From positions 67,443 to 131,442 of the forward strand of contig DASZTS010000121.1 in the NCBI GenBank assembly GCA_035547915.1: a stretch of DNA of 64,000 nucleotides, written 5' to 3'. The stretch comes from DASSFG01 sp035547915 (GTDB lineage Bacteria > Planctomycetota > Planctomycetia > Pirellulales > JAICIG01). Shown piece after piece: positions 16,665-26,075 of the stretch. A program made the translations under genes and the position numbers. Numbering within the stretch: position 1 is the stretch's first letter; each line of letters starts with the position of its first letter. A model generated the notes under the pieces. It saw nothing but the letters and a program-made list of their open reading frames with translations. It searched no databases and was not told the origin of the DNA.

Positions 16665-16834
16665 GCCGGAGGGTACCACGGTGGGAGGGGGCGGGGTGGT
16701 GCCTAAGCCATTGACTATTATAGACTTAGTCGACGCAGGTCGGCCAGCATTTCCAACGCCTGCCAGGCAGCCGCTACAATGGCAGGAGCGAGCGGCCGAC
16801 CCTGCGCCGCGACCAATGGCAACCGAGGAGTTCG

Positions 16835-18229
16835 ATGACGGCGGCTTCGTGGCTGATTATCACGGCAATGGTCGGTTGCAATGCGCTCTTCGCCGCCTAC
16901 GAAATCGCCCTGGCCTCGGCCTCGCTCGGCCGGCTCAAGGCGTTGGCCGACGCCCATCGCGGCGGCGCGCGCGCCGCCTTGTCGATGAAGCAGAACATGG
17001 AGGCCAGTCTCGCGGCCTTGCAGTTGGGTATCACGCTGGTGGGCGCCATCGCCGCGGCCACCGGCGGCGCCAATGCCGACGAGTTGATTGCCCCGCATCT
17101 GGTGGCGGCCTTCGGCTTGTCGGTCAGCTTGGCCCACGTCCTTTCGCTGGCGTTGGTCGTGGTGCCCCTCAGTGCCGTGACCATCGTGGTCGGTGAGCTG
17201 ATTCCCAAGGTCTTCGCGCTCAAGCACAAAGAATGGGTCTGCCTCAAGCTATCGCCGCCCATGAAAGCGCTGGCCACGCTCGTCTTTCCGGCGGTGTGGG
17301 TCCTCGAAGGCTCGGTGCGGACGCTCCTGTCCTGGAGCGAGCGTCGCTGGACGCCGACCATGGAGGGGCATAAGGCCGAAGTGACCGAGATGCAGGAATT
17401 GCGGGCCGTGGTGGCGTTGGCCCGCACCTCGCGTCTGATCGGCGGCCAGGAAGAAAAGATCATCCTCGGCGCGGCGCGGCTCTCGAGCCGCTCGATCGCC
17501 GAGATCATGATCCCCGTGCGCGAGATCGTGACGCTCGATCTCTCGCTCTCGATGTCGGAGAGCCTGGTGTTGGCCCATACCGACATGCACACGCGCTTTC
17601 CGGTTTGTGCCAAGGCGGGCGATCCGCAAACGATCTGCGGCTATGTGAACTTCAAGGACATCGTCTCCGAATTGCGGCTGGCGCCCGACCAGCCATCGTT
17701 GCGCGGCATCATGCGTTCCATGCCCGACTTGTCGGAAGAGCTTTCGATCGCCGCCTCGTTGCAGCGCATGATCCGCGAGCACGTCCACATCGCGCTGGTG
17801 CGACATCGCCAGGGCGACATCGTGGGTATGATCACGATGGAAGACATCTTGGAAGAACTGGTGGGCGACATCCAGGATGAATACGACCGTGTGCCCGGTC
17901 ACGTGGCCGAGGTGGGCGTCGGCTGGGTCATGGGCGGCGGCGTGACGTTGGAGCGCATCGAACAGGTCACAGGACTCCGACTCGACCGCGATCGCCTGCC
18001 GGGCGGTACGCGCACGCTACACGACTGGATCACCGCGCATCTGGAGCGACCGGCCCGCGGCGGCGACATCGTCAGGGCCCAAGGTCTTCGCGTGCTGGTT
18101 CGCAAGTTGCGCCGCAGCCGTGTCCTCGAAGCGCAGGTGTCGCGCGACGAGCCGGCAGGACATTCGCAACCGGCGGATCGTGCCGGCGAGCGCTCGGCCT
18201 TGCCCGCCGAGGCGGAAAGTCGCCGTTAA
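16835..18229 (+). CDS. CorC/HlyC-family (CNNM) membrane transporter-like protein
   Basis: The 464-residue protein has the DUF21/CNNM transmembrane domain (about residues 1-190; MTAASWLIITAMVGCNALFA, AYEIALASASLGRL, VVGELIPKVFALKHKE). A CBS pair follows (about 215-335; IMIPVREIVTLDLSLS, GYVNFKDIVSEL, VGMITMEDILEELVGDIQDE), and then the small C-terminal CorC_HlyC domain. The family is linked to Mg/Co and other cation extrusion and is often called hemolysin-like without evidence of hemolysis. GAGGAG lies 5 bases before the ATG. The gene stands alone. A Ser/Pro-rich tail of about 30 residues is extra to the family. Confidence 0.9.
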   Translation: MTAASWLIITAMVGCNALFAAYEIALASASLGRLKALADAHRGGARAALSMKQNMEASLAALQLGITLVGAIAAATGGANADELIAPHLVAAFGLSVSLAHVLSLALVVVPLSAVTIVVGELIPKVFALKHKEWVCLKLSPPMKALATLVFPAVWVLEGSVRTLLSWSERRWTPTMEGHKAEVTEMQELRAVVALARTSRLIGGQEEKIILGAARLSSRSIAEIMIPVREIVTLDLSLSMSESLVLAHTDMHTRFPVCAKAGDPQTICGYVNFKDIVSELRLAPDQPSLRGIMRSMPDLSEELSIAASLQRMIREHVHIALVRHRQGDIVGMITMEDILEELVGDIQDEYDRVPGHVAEVGVGWVMGGGVTLERIEQVTGLRLDRDRLPGGTRTLHDWITAHLERPARGGDIVRAQGLRVLVRKLRRSRVLEAQVSRDEPAGHSQPADRAGERSALPAEAESRR

Positions 18230-18281
18230 CCTCCGGCTTCCGGGTGTTGTCAGCATTTAGGCCGAGGCCGACCGGCCAACG

Positions 18282-20030
18282 CTACCAGACCACCTGGCAG
18301 CGTGTCTCGAACACGTTGGCGTAGGTCTGCACGTTTTGGACGTTGTTCATCGCGTAGATGTAGTTGAACATGACCTTCATCTGCCGCGTGAGATACCAGT
18401 TCACGCCGAACGTGGCGTCGTTCAGCCGGCCGCCCTGGATCGATCGGTCGCTCAGATTCATGGTCGAGAACCGCGCGGCAATCTCCCATGCGCCCGAGCC
18501 TTGCACGACGTTTCCGTCGCGGCTGCGGACGCGGAAGAAATTGGTGAACGGCGTCACCGACGTGTAATAGCCCTGGTCGCGGCTGTACACCCGATGCTCG
18601 CCGGTCAGAAAGTAGCTGGCGAAGACATACGCCCCATGAAAGAAGAACGGGTTGCCCCCCGCCGTCGGATCGACCCACGTGCCGTAATACTCGCCCTGGA
18701 GTGAAAATGGGCCGAGCACGGTCGAGGCCTCGACCTGCGCGATCTGCGTATCGCGCGCGGCGATACCAGGCGTGCCGATGAAATTGGGGATCACGTTCTT
18801 CGTGGTGAAATACGTCAGGACGGCTTCCGGCGTGGTCGCATATTTCACCGTATTGTTGCGCGCGTTTTGATATTGGTAGGCACCACCGAAATGGACCATA
18901 TAGCGACCGTCCGACGGTTCGTCGTACCAGGGCAGGAACACGAATCGCTGCGTGAAATCGAAACGGCCCGCCTTGCCGAACTGCTCGCCTTCGTCCGTGG
19001 CCTGGAACGTGGAAATGTCGGTGTAATACGAGGCCAGGTAATTGGGCGTCGAGTTGAAGAGCATCGCTCCCAACTGACGGGCCGGATTGAAAGCCTGCGG
19101 CAGGCCGCGCTCGATGAACGTCAGGTCGTTGGCGCTCATCAATCGCTCGGTGCTCAACGGTACGCGGAACTCACCCATGCGCAACGTGCCCAGGTAGCCC
19201 AGTTGCCGAATCTCGACGTAGGCGTCGGTGATGCGCGGCAACTGTGCCACGACCTGGTCGACGTTGGAGAAGTCGACCTCGAAGCGGTAGAAGTAGATGT
19301 CGTAGCCCGTGCCCTGCATACCGATACGGGCCCGGCGGAAGTCGGTACCGTTGGGAGCGTGACCGACTTGCTTGATATTGCTCGGGCTCTGGCCGAACGT
19401 GACCGTATCGGCCTGGATGCGGCCGAACAGGTTATGCTCGAACCGCCCTTCGCTCTCCACGGCTGCCCGCGTGTCGCGTTTTTGGCCTTGTCCGCGCTCA
19501 TTCAGATCTTCCAGCGCTCGGACTCGGCGGTTCAGTGAATCCAGGGCTTCGGCGCCGCCTTGTTCCGAGAGGCTCGGTTGATAGGCGGCCATCTGTATTT
19601 GGTCGTCCGGGCCTTCCAATTCGGCGTCGGCCACGCTGGCGAAATGCTGGGCGGGGCCGGGCGGCAAGGTCGCCAATAGCGCCGGTTGACTGTTGGGAAG
19701 TGAAAGCTCCGGCACGGAGGACAGCTCCGGCACGGAGGACATCGGCCGCGCAAACCGGACCGACTGCACCGCTGGCTTTTTGCCCGGAGTATTGGGAGAT
19801 TGAGGCGCCGGCCTGGGAGGCGCGATATGTCTGGCAAGCGGTTGCTGGACCGCCGCCGGGGTCGTCGTTGCTGGCGGTGGCGCGGCAGAATCGAGCGCGG
19901 TTGGCGGCGCCTGGGCCGAAGGCGGCTGCGCCCGCGCGCTCGCGACGCCCAACAGGCCCGCTAGGAGGGCGAAGGCTATCCTTCGGCAAAGCTCACACGT
20001 TGACGCGGCCTCAACGCTACGCCCTGCCAC
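18282..20030 (-). CDS. Outer-membrane porin of the phosphate-selective OprO/OprP type
   Basis: The 582-residue protein has a signal peptide (RRIAFALLAGLLGVASARAQ) and a long proline/alanine-rich linker. A short coiled-coil (LDSLNRRVRALEDLNERGQ, about residues 165-183) follows, then a beta-barrel region with the family features GRIQADTVTFGQ, DFRRARIGMQGTGYDIYFYR and the C-terminal aromatic end FETRCQVVW. Porins of this type with N-terminal coiled coils form trimers and pass anions such as phosphate in Proteobacteria. In planctomycetes the substrate is unknown. The presence of such a protein supports a Gram-negative type outer membrane. Confidence 0.85.
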   Translation of the reverse strand: MAGRSVEAASTCELCRRIAFALLAGLLGVASARAQPPSAQAPPTALDSAAPPPATTTPAAVQQPLARHIAPPRPAPQSPNTPGKKPAVQSVRFARPMSSVPELSSVPELSLPNSQPALLATLPPGPAQHFASVADAELEGPDDQIQMAAYQPSLSEQGGAEALDSLNRRVRALEDLNERGQGQKRDTRAAVESEGRFEHNLFGRIQADTVTFGQSPSNIKQVGHAPNGTDFRRARIGMQGTGYDIYFYRFEVDFSNVDQVVAQLPRITDAYVEIRQLGYLGTLRMGEFRVPLSTERLMSANDLTFIERGLPQAFNPARQLGAMLFNSTPNYLASYYTDISTFQATDEGEQFGKAGRFDFTQRFVFLPWYDEPSDGRYMVHFGGAYQYQNARNNTVKYATTPEAVLTYFTTKNVIPNFIGTPGIAARDTQIAQVEASTVLGPFSLQGEYYGTWVDPTAGGNPFFFHGAYVFASYFLTGEHRVYSRDQGYYTSVTPFTNFFRVRSRDGNVVQGSGAWEIAARFSTMNLSDRSIQGGRLNDATFGVNWYLTRQMKVMFNYIYAMNNVQNVQTYANVFETRCQVVW

Positions 20031-20229
20031 GGTTTTGCTCCCCGGACGGATACGCGTTGTCGATCAGTGTGCTTATCGGCCCGCATAAACCGTAAGGCCA
20101 GCAAAAACGTCAAAATCGCCATTTCAGGCAAATAGGCCGCAAATCGCCCAGTCAGGCAAAGCAGGGAAAGCTGGCTAGGATTTCCGACGGGCATGAATCG
20201 CCCGCGGTAGAGAAAGGCCGTTCGCCGGG

Positions 20230-20844
20230 TTAGTCGGTGAAGTGCCCTTTGCCGTGCATGAACCAATAGTCCGTGCCGTAATCGTAGAACTGCGCGTCGG
20301 CTTGGCGGGCGCGCCACAGCTCCGACAATTGTGCGGCTTGCCCGGCCGACATGCGCGTGCTACCCGACGTCGTTCGCTCTTGTGCGCCGACGCGCGCCTC
20401 GAGTTGCCGCAACCTCGCCTGCGTTTGGGCGAGTTGCTGTTGGATCTCCCCCAGGTTTGCCGGCGGCGCCGAAGGAGGTTGGCCTGCCTGATACCGTTCG
20501 GGATCGGGGACGGGCGCCGAATAGGAAGAATACCTCATCGGCGAGACGCGATTGCGACCCTCCTCGGCGATCGAGCGCGCGGGGTTGTAACGCACCCACG
20601 ATCGTCCGTTGTGGTAAGCCCACGAATTCGACGGGAGCCAATACCACCACCGACCGTTGTGGAAGCTATATCGCCAATCCGCGTTGTGCGTCGCCCGTTC
20701 ATCCTGCCGGCTGTTGGCAACACCCGCCACGCTCGTGTCGGGGGCCGCCGCGAATGCTTTCCAACCTGGAATGGTCACGAGGCATCCCACAACGAGCCCA
20801 ATGGTCAGCGAAACTCTTTTTTGCCTAACGTGTGTGAGATTCAC
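20230..20844 (-). CDS. Secreted protein with tryptophan/histidine-rich motif and coiled coil
   Basis: The 204-residue protein starts at a GTG (20844), with GGGAG 9 bases before it, and has a signal peptide (RVSLTIGLVVGCLVTIPGW, cleavage near AFA-A). The mature part shows NGRWWYWLPSNSWAYHNGRS, a pattern seen in exported planctomycete proteins. A Q/L-rich coiled coil follows (LGEIQQQLAQTQARLRQLEA), then a C-terminus with DYWFMHGKGHF. No enzyme family is recognised. It lies upstream of the porin on the same strand, 199 bp away, and might be co-expressed with it. Confidence 0.65.
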   Translation of the reverse strand: MNLTHVRQKRVSLTIGLVVGCLVTIPGWKAFAAAPDTSVAGVANSRQDERATHNADWRYSFHNGRWWYWLPSNSWAYHNGRSWVRYNPARSIAEEGRNRVSPMRYSSYSAPVPDPERYQAGQPPSAPPANLGEIQQQLAQTQARLRQLEARVGAQERTTSGSTRMSAGQAAQLSELWRARQADAQFYDYGTDYWFMHGKGHFTD

Positions 20845-21191
20845 AGGTCTTTTCTCCCGGTGCGACGCTTACCCGCTTCCTGCGCTGTCGCTGCTCATTC
20901 TTCGTGTGAACGTGAATTGTTTCCGTGTGCCATCTCAATTCTCGCTTTCTTTCGCGGCCGATCCATCGGGATAAGCTCGCTCGGCGACGTCAGCCCTTTG
21001 CGGGCAGATTGATAGGGCAGACACCTAGGTACCCATAGGGGAATTTCCTATGAGGCGAACGCGTGCAGCGGTCGCGAAAAGCCGCAGGCGATACGAGCCC
21101 TCCTTGAGCGGTCCGACGGCAGCGGGCCAACGTCGTTTATCTCTGGTAAAATGAGACAAAACGGTCTAGCGCTGCCGGAGGCGACCAAAAC
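20845..21191. other. 347 bp divergent intergenic region
   Basis: It separates the secreted-protein gene (minus) from the response-regulator gene (plus). Apart from an extended -10 candidate at 21144-21152 I see no gene, repeat or strong inverted sequence in it. Confidence 0.4.
21144..21152 (+). promoter_or_regulatory. Extended -10 promoter candidate for the two-component operon
   Basis: TGG directly before TAAAAT matches the extended -10 pattern TGn-TATAAT, 40 bp before the TTG start. No convincing -35 is present, which is compatible with extended -10 promoters. Confidence 0.35.
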
Positions 21192-21836
21192 TTGGCGACT
21201 CGCATTCTTATCGTCGACGATCATCCGCTCGTGCGTCAGGGGCTGATCGGACTGCTGTCGACGGAACACGACTTCGAGATCTGTGGCGAAGCAAGCGGGG
21301 TGGCCGAAGCGCGAGAACTGGCGGCGCAGACCCGGCCCGACGTCGCCATCATCGATCTGACTCTGAAGGACGGCAACGGAATCGAGCTGATCAAGGAGTT
21401 GCACGCCCGGTCGACTCACACCAAGCTTCTCGTCCTGACGATGCATGATGAGTCGCTGTTCGCGGAGCGCGCCTTACGTGCCGGTGCGGTAGGTTACGTG
21501 AGTAAGCACGAAGCCAGCCGGACGATCGTCAAGGCCGTCCGAGCGGTGCTGGCCGGGAACTTGTACCTGAGCCAGCGCATGACCGAGCGAATGGTGCAAC
21601 GGGCGGTGGGCACGAGCGCGCCAGCCGGTTCGCCCTTGGAGCAGTTGACCGACCGCGAAATCGAAGTCTTCGAGATGATCGGCCAAGGCCTGACGAGCCG
21701 AGAGATCGCCGAGCGACTCGACCTCAGCCCGAAGACGGTCGAAACACACCGCGAACACCTGAAAGAGAAGCTCGGTCTGAAAAACGCGAGCGAACTGACC
21801 AAGCACGCGGTCCAATGGGTGCTCGAGAGCCATTGA
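21192..21836 (+). CDS. NarL/FixJ-type response regulator
   Basis: The 214-residue protein starts at a TTG (21192), the only suitable start, because the receiver domain begins at once with ATRILIVDDHPLVRQGLIG. The phosphoacceptor is Asp55 in VAIIDLTLKDGNG, and the lysine and serine/threonine switch positions are in place (LVLTMHDES, GYVSKHEAS). The GerE/LuxR HTH occupies about residues 148-205 (LTDREIEVFEMIGQGLTSRE). It acts as a phosphorylation-dependent DNA-binding regulator. The histidine kinase gene follows 48 bp downstream and is its obvious partner. Confidence 0.93.
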   Translation: MATRILIVDDHPLVRQGLIGLLSTEHDFEICGEASGVAEARELAAQTRPDVAIIDLTLKDGNGIELIKELHARSTHTKLLVLTMHDESLFAERALRAGAVGYVSKHEASRTIVKAVRAVLAGNLYLSQRMTERMVQRAVGTSAPAGSPLEQLTDREIEVFEMIGQGLTSREIAERLDLSPKTVETHREHLKEKLGLKNASELTKHAVQWVLESH

Positions 21837-21884
21837 CTCGGCTGACCGGGCTCGCGCGCGGAGAACCATCAGGAACGAACGCCC

Positions 21885-23597
21885 ATGAACGAACGCCGCG
21901 CATGGTCCTTTTCCGCTGCCACCACGGCCGGACTCGGTCTCGTCGTTCTGATCCTGATCGGGAACACGCTGGTTTCGGAATGGAATACCAAGCGTTTGGT
22001 GGAGAACGAGCATCGTGTCGCCCAGACACAAAAGGTGCTGACCACGCTCCAAGAATTGCTGGCGAGCGAGATGGAGGCGCTGGCCGCGGAGCGCGGGTTC
22101 GTGATCACCGACCGCCACGACTACTTGCAACAATACCGCCACGCGGTGGGCCGAGTCGACGGATCGATGGCGAGCCTCGTGGCGCTTGCGGCGGACGATC
22201 GTTGGCAACAGGAACGGGTCGCCGCGTTACAAAAGCTCGTCGATCTGCGTCTGGAGGACCTGCACCGGGTGATCGCGGCGCAAGAGACGGGCGGCATCGA
22301 GGCGGCTCGCCAAGGCGTCCTGACCAATCACTCCAGCGGATTGATGGACAGGATTCACGCCCTCGTCGTCGAGATGCACGACCACGAGCGTGAACTGCTC
22401 GTCGAACGGGCCGCGGAATCGCAGCATAGCGCGCGGCTGACGACCGTCACCAATCAGATCGGAGCGATCTTGGGCATCGCGATGGTGGCCTTGGCTTTTC
22501 ACCTCGTCCGCCGCGATCTGCTTCATCGCCAGCGGGCCGACGACGCCGTGCGCCAACTGGCCGCCATCGTCGAATCGTCGGACGACGCCGTGATCAGCAC
22601 GACGCTGGACGGCAAGATCACCAGTTGGAACGCGGGCGCGGCGCGCGTCTACGGCTATACCGCCACCGAAGCGATGGGCCGCCCCATCGTCATGCTCTGT
22701 CCACCCGAACGAGCCGACGAGGTCATGCAGCATCTGCATCGTGTCTCCCGCGGCGAGCGCGTCGAACATTTCGTAACGCGCCGCGTGCGAAGCGATGGCG
22801 CCCCGATCGATGTCTCGCTGAGTATCTCCCCCGTCAAGGATGCCGTCGGTCAGGTGATCGGCGCCGCCGCCATCGCGCGCGACGTCACCGATACCAAAGC
22901 GTTGCAGCGTGAGGTACTGGCCGTGGCGGGCGACGAGCAACGCCGCATCGGACAGGATCTGCACGACGGCACAGGCCAAGAATTGACCGGTCTGGCGATG
23001 CTTGGTCAGCGTCTTGCCGAGGCACTGGCGGCCAAGCGATCGCCCGAAGCCGAATTGGCGGCCAAGATTGTCGATGGCCTGGAGCAGGCGCTGGGGCATG
23101 TGCGCGCCCTCTCGAAAGGGCTGGTACCCGTCGAGGTCGATGCCGAGGGGCTGATGGCCGCGCTGGCCGATCTGGTGGCCCGCGCGAACGAGTTGCATGG
23201 AGTTCGCTGCACGTTCGAATGTCGGCAACCGGTACGAGTCGTCGACAATCAAACGGCAACCCATCTCTATCGCATGTCGCAAGAGGCGCTGGCAAACGCG
23301 CTCAAGCACGGCAAACCGACGCAAATCGCCGTCAGCCTACGGGCCGACGACGACCTGGTGACGCTCGAGATCGCCGACAACGGAAGGGGGCTGCCCGAAG
23401 GGCCACGTGCGACCACGGGCATGGGACTGCGCATCATGCAATACCGGGCCGAGTTGATCGGCGCTTCGCTGGCGATCAAGCCCAACCAACCCTCCGGCAT
23501 GCGCATCGTCTGCGCCCTCAATCAGAAACAAGCGGCGGCCGAGGCCAGCGGCACGAATCTGGGACTGGCCCTCGCGGAAACATCGCCAACCGCCTGA
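21885..23597 (+). CDS. CHASE3-PAS sensor histidine kinase (HisKA_3 type)
   Basis: The 570-residue membrane kinase has a first helix at about 9-30 and an extracytoplasmic CHASE3-like helical sensor at about 35-185. A second helix lies at about 189-208 and a PAS domain at about 222-340 (DDAVISTTLDGKITSWNAGA). The HisKA_3 dimerisation domain has the phosphoacceptor His360 in RRIGQDLHDGTGQELTG, and the C-terminal HATPase has an N-box (SQEALANALKHG) and the G-boxes IADNGRGLPE and GMGLRIMQYR. This is the NarX/DegS-like class that pairs with LuxR-type regulators, here the gene just upstream. The signal is unknown. Its stop codon overlaps a partial copy of the palindromic element. Confidence 0.92.
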   Translation: MNERRAWSFSAATTAGLGLVVLILIGNTLVSEWNTKRLVENEHRVAQTQKVLTTLQELLASEMEALAAERGFVITDRHDYLQQYRHAVGRVDGSMASLVALAADDRWQQERVAALQKLVDLRLEDLHRVIAAQETGGIEAARQGVLTNHSSGLMDRIHALVVEMHDHERELLVERAAESQHSARLTTVTNQIGAILGIAMVALAFHLVRRDLLHRQRADDAVRQLAAIVESSDDAVISTTLDGKITSWNAGAARVYGYTATEAMGRPIVMLCPPERADEVMQHLHRVSRGERVEHFVTRRVRSDGAPIDVSLSISPVKDAVGQVIGAAAIARDVTDTKALQREVLAVAGDEQRRIGQDLHDGTGQELTGLAMLGQRLAEALAAKRSPEAELAAKIVDGLEQALGHVRALSKGLVPVEVDAEGLMAALADLVARANELHGVRCTFECRQPVRVVDNQTATHLYRMSQEALANALKHGKPTQIAVSLRADDDLVTLEIADNGRGLPEGPRATTGMGLRIMQYRAELIGASLAIKPNQPSGMRIVCALNQKQAAAEASGTNLGLALAETSPTA

Positions 23598-23618
23598 GAG
23601 CGGCCGACAAAACCGGGA
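23597..23618. repeat. Truncated end of the palindromic element
   Basis: agagcggccgacaaaaccgg matches only the outer left end of the roughly 100 bp element. The hairpin core and the other end are missing. Confidence 0.6.
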
Positions 23619-23632
23619 ACCGCGGCTCAGAC

Positions 23633-24247
23633 TCACGTAGTACTGACCGACCGCAGAGCGCGGGCCCAACGTCTCGAGTTTTCGTGAACACGGCGGATGA
23701 ACTGGCACTCCAGCAGGTAACCGGCCGGCGCGGACGAACGCTGCGACACCTCTTTCATGACCCGCGCCAGCATGAAAATCATCTCGTCGTCTGTGCCGAG
23801 CGCGACGACCACCGTCTCGGTCGCCGACGGAGAATCGCTGTAGTAGGAAACTCCGTTTCCGAAGAGCTCGTAACACTCGACCGGCGCGAAGTCGTCCGCC
23901 GTGGGAAGCCGACCATCCACGCACGGAGCCGCCCACTGCTGCTGCTGATAGGAGAACCGGATCGCGGAGCCTTGCGATGCCGCGCCTTGGGCCGCGCGGA
24001 GGCGGAACGATTCCGGCGCGAGTGCGAGCACGGCCTTGAGGGCGTCGTCCGGCAGGCTCGCCTCTTCGGCGACTTCGAGGCCGTCGGCCTGCCGTGTAAC
24101 GCGGGCGATCTCGCCCCGCGCTTGCTCCATCTTCGGCGGCGTGGCGCGACGCTGGTTGGCGCGACGCGCGGCGAACCAGATACACGCGCCTACGATCCCG
24201 CAGAGCCAGATCGCGCCGACCGAAATCAACAAAAAATAGGTGTGCAT
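23633..24247 (-). CDS. Membrane-anchored protein of unknown function
   Basis: The 204-residue protein (start ATG 24247, MHTYFLLISVGAIWLCGIVG) has one N-terminal helix with a short outer end and a basic stretch (ARRANQRRATPPK). A soluble domain follows with no recognised family. Notable motifs are NGVSYYSDSPSATETVVVAL and CQFIRRVHENSRRWARALRS. It is convergent with the histidine kinase gene, 35 bp apart. Confidence 0.55.
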   Translation of the reverse strand: MHTYFLLISVGAIWLCGIVGACIWFAARRANQRRATPPKMEQARGEIARVTRQADGLEVAEEASLPDDALKAVLALAPESFRLRAAQGAASQGSAIRFSYQQQQWAAPCVDGRLPTADDFAPVECYELFGNGVSYYSDSPSATETVVVALGTDDEMIFMLARVMKEVSQRSSAPAGYLLECQFIRRVHENSRRWARALRSVSTT

Positions 24248-24418
24248 GGGATGGCCCCGGGTCAACCACCCATAGCTAGCTCGCGCCGAGCGACCTGTCA
24301 AAACCAGGATGACGGGCGTATCGATTAGTCGGGCGAGGCTAGCTCCCCCTTGTGAACGCCACCCCGCCGCCGGTATGGAATTGATACCGGCACGGCGCCC
24401 AGATCTCGCGACCGCGGC

Positions 24419-25417
24419 TCAGCCGCCGGGCGTCAACACGATCTTGCCGGCGAGCGTGCCCGCCTTGTGGAGCGTGTTCTCTTCTTGCAGCTTATGGGCC
24501 TCTGCCGCGCGCGAAAGGGGCAACACCCGATCGATGCGGGGTTTCAATCTACCCTCCGCCAGCCAGCGGTTGATGTCGGTCGCCCCCCGCTGTTGCTCAT
24601 CGGCCGGGGCATTGAACATGGCGAATCCGTGGATCGAGCAATCTCTGGTGTAGAAAGGGCCGACCGGGAAGACCGGACGCGCGTCGCGGCCGGCCATCAG
24701 TACCATCCGCCCGCGCTGCGCGAGCAGCGGTACGGTACGCTCGAAGCTCGGTTCACGCAGTGTCTCCCACCATACGTCGACCCCGCCGGGAGCGGCCTGA
24801 CGGATAGCCGCATCGACATCGTCCGTCTTGTAGTCGAGGGCCACGTCGGCGCCGAGCTGGCGAGCCGCCGCCACTTTCTCGGCCGAACCGGCCGTCGTGA
24901 TCACCCGTGCGCCGATCGCCTTGGCCATCTGTACCACGGTCGAGCCGACGCCTCCGGTGCCGCCGTTGATGAAGAGCGTCTCGCCCGCCGCCAGGCGTGC
25001 ACAGCGCACGAGACCGATGTGCGCCGTGATGCCCACCAAGGCCACGGCCGCGGCGTCCTCGTCGCTCACATTGTCTGGGATGGGATAGAGCCAACGCTCC
25101 TCGATGGCGGCAAATTCCGCGAACGTTCCCTGCCGGCCCAGCAATCCCTGGTTGCTCCCCCAAACGCGCGTTCCCGGCGGATAACGCTTGGCCTCCGGCC
25201 CCGAGCGTTCGACCACACCGGCGAAATCGCAACCCACGATGAACGGCAACGGCAGTTCCATTTTGACGGCGCCGGCGCGGATGTACGTATCGATCGGATT
25301 GACGGCCACGGCCTTGACGCGCACCAGCACGCGCGAGCCAGCCACCTCGGGCGTCGGCAGATCGCCGTACTGAATGTTCTCGGCGGGTCCCGTCTGCTTG
25401 ATATAGGCTGCCTTCAT
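24419..25417 (-). CDS. NADPH:quinone oxidoreductase (zinc-independent MDR family)
   Basis: The 332-residue protein begins MKAAYIKQTGPAENIQYGDL. It has the GroES-like N-domain (about 25-120; VGCDFAGVVERSG) and a Rossmann domain with INGGTGGVGSTVVQMAKAIG (about 150-170), the NADPH-binding signature of the quinone-reductase branch. Structural zinc cysteines are absent. It reduces quinones or related carbonyl substrates with NADPH. ATG 25417 is chosen because the family alignment starts there. The open frame extends 40 codons further up without support. Confidence 0.9.
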   Translation of the reverse strand: MKAAYIKQTGPAENIQYGDLPTPEVAGSRVLVRVKAVAVNPIDTYIRAGAVKMELPLPFIVGCDFAGVVERSGPEAKRYPPGTRVWGSNQGLLGRQGTFAEFAAIEERWLYPIPDNVSDEDAAAVALVGITAHIGLVRCARLAAGETLFINGGTGGVGSTVVQMAKAIGARVITTAGSAEKVAAARQLGADVALDYKTDDVDAAIRQAAPGGVDVWWETLREPSFERTVPLLAQRGRMVLMAGRDARPVFPVGPFYTRDCSIHGFAMFNAPADEQQRGATDINRWLAEGRLKPRIDRVLPLSRAAEAHKLQEENTLHKAGTLAGKIVLTPGG

Positions 25418-25499
25418 CGCTGTCAGATCCCTGAGAATGTCGGTTACTCGCGCCGAGTATATCGTCTGCCCGAAAATTGAGGTAGCGCCTGCGATGCAA

Positions 25500-25560
25500 G
25501 GTGGTGTCCCAGCATGTGCGTTGCGGCCGACGGTCAAGCGTAAACCGGAAAGAGTAGTCG
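25500..25560. repeat. Possible degenerate third copy of the small-gene-islet repeat
   Basis: The order of matching words (ggtggtgtcccagca, tgcgttgc, ggtcaagcg) follows copies A and B, but with many substitutions and no preserved stems. Confidence 0.3.
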
Positions 25561-25672
25561 GTTTTTATTGCGGTGCTCGGAAAATGGGCAGAATCGGGGA
25601 TGGCCGCCGGGTGCTACAGGTGAAGTCTTGCGAGGCGGAAAGGCCCAACCGTGGGGGACAAAGTCGCCATCA

Positions 25673-25735
25673 TCATAGACCAGCCATCAGGAGCGCAACG
25701 ACTACGGCACCAACGCCCAGAACGGTCCTCTTCAT
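25673..25735 (-). CDS. 20-residue hydrophobic peptide
   Basis: An ATG at 25735 is preceded by a near-perfect ribosome-binding site, AAGGAGGA, with an ideal gap of 5 bases. The peptide starts MKRTVLGVGAVVVALLMAG and ends after one more residue. It has two basic residues and then an unbroken membrane-length helix. The shape resembles type I toxin peptides or small regulatory membrane peptides, but no antitoxin RNA is evident. The quality of the ribosome-binding site, rare in this window, is the main support. Confidence 0.55.
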   Translation of the reverse strand: MKRTVLGVGAVVVALLMAGL

Positions 25736-26075
25736 TGGAATCCTCCTTGGGGCAGGCCAAAGTCACGCGCTATGGGCGTGGTTGATTACTGTACAAAATC
25801 CGCAATCTGCCATCGATGTAACCGCCTGTCAAAAAGGAGCTTATCGAGTGCTGTTGACGAGTCGTGTGCACGACTGTATTTCAAAGAAATACCGTCGTGG
25901 GCGCCAAACCGTTTTTGCGCACTATTCAACGGAGTTGGCCGACCTAGAATAAAGCGAAGAATGGAACGCCGACCGTTGAATCGATCGTGGCCGGCCATTA
26001 TGGATGCTACCAGCCACGCTGGGAACCGCTGGCCGCACCGATGCGCGGCTTTTATTTTGCGCCGAGGGATACCAG
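25736..26075. other. 340 bp intergenic stretch, nothing certain
   Basis: The sequence is less GC-rich than its surroundings. It shows no gene with a ribosome-binding site and no repeat that I could find. It probably contains the promoters of the divergent small peptide and the TA-like pair. Confidence 0.4.

Noticed and set aside
25437..25952. 171-residue plus-strand open frame
   Set aside because: It crosses a degenerate repeat and is antisense to the small peptide with the good ribosome-binding site. It has no domain.
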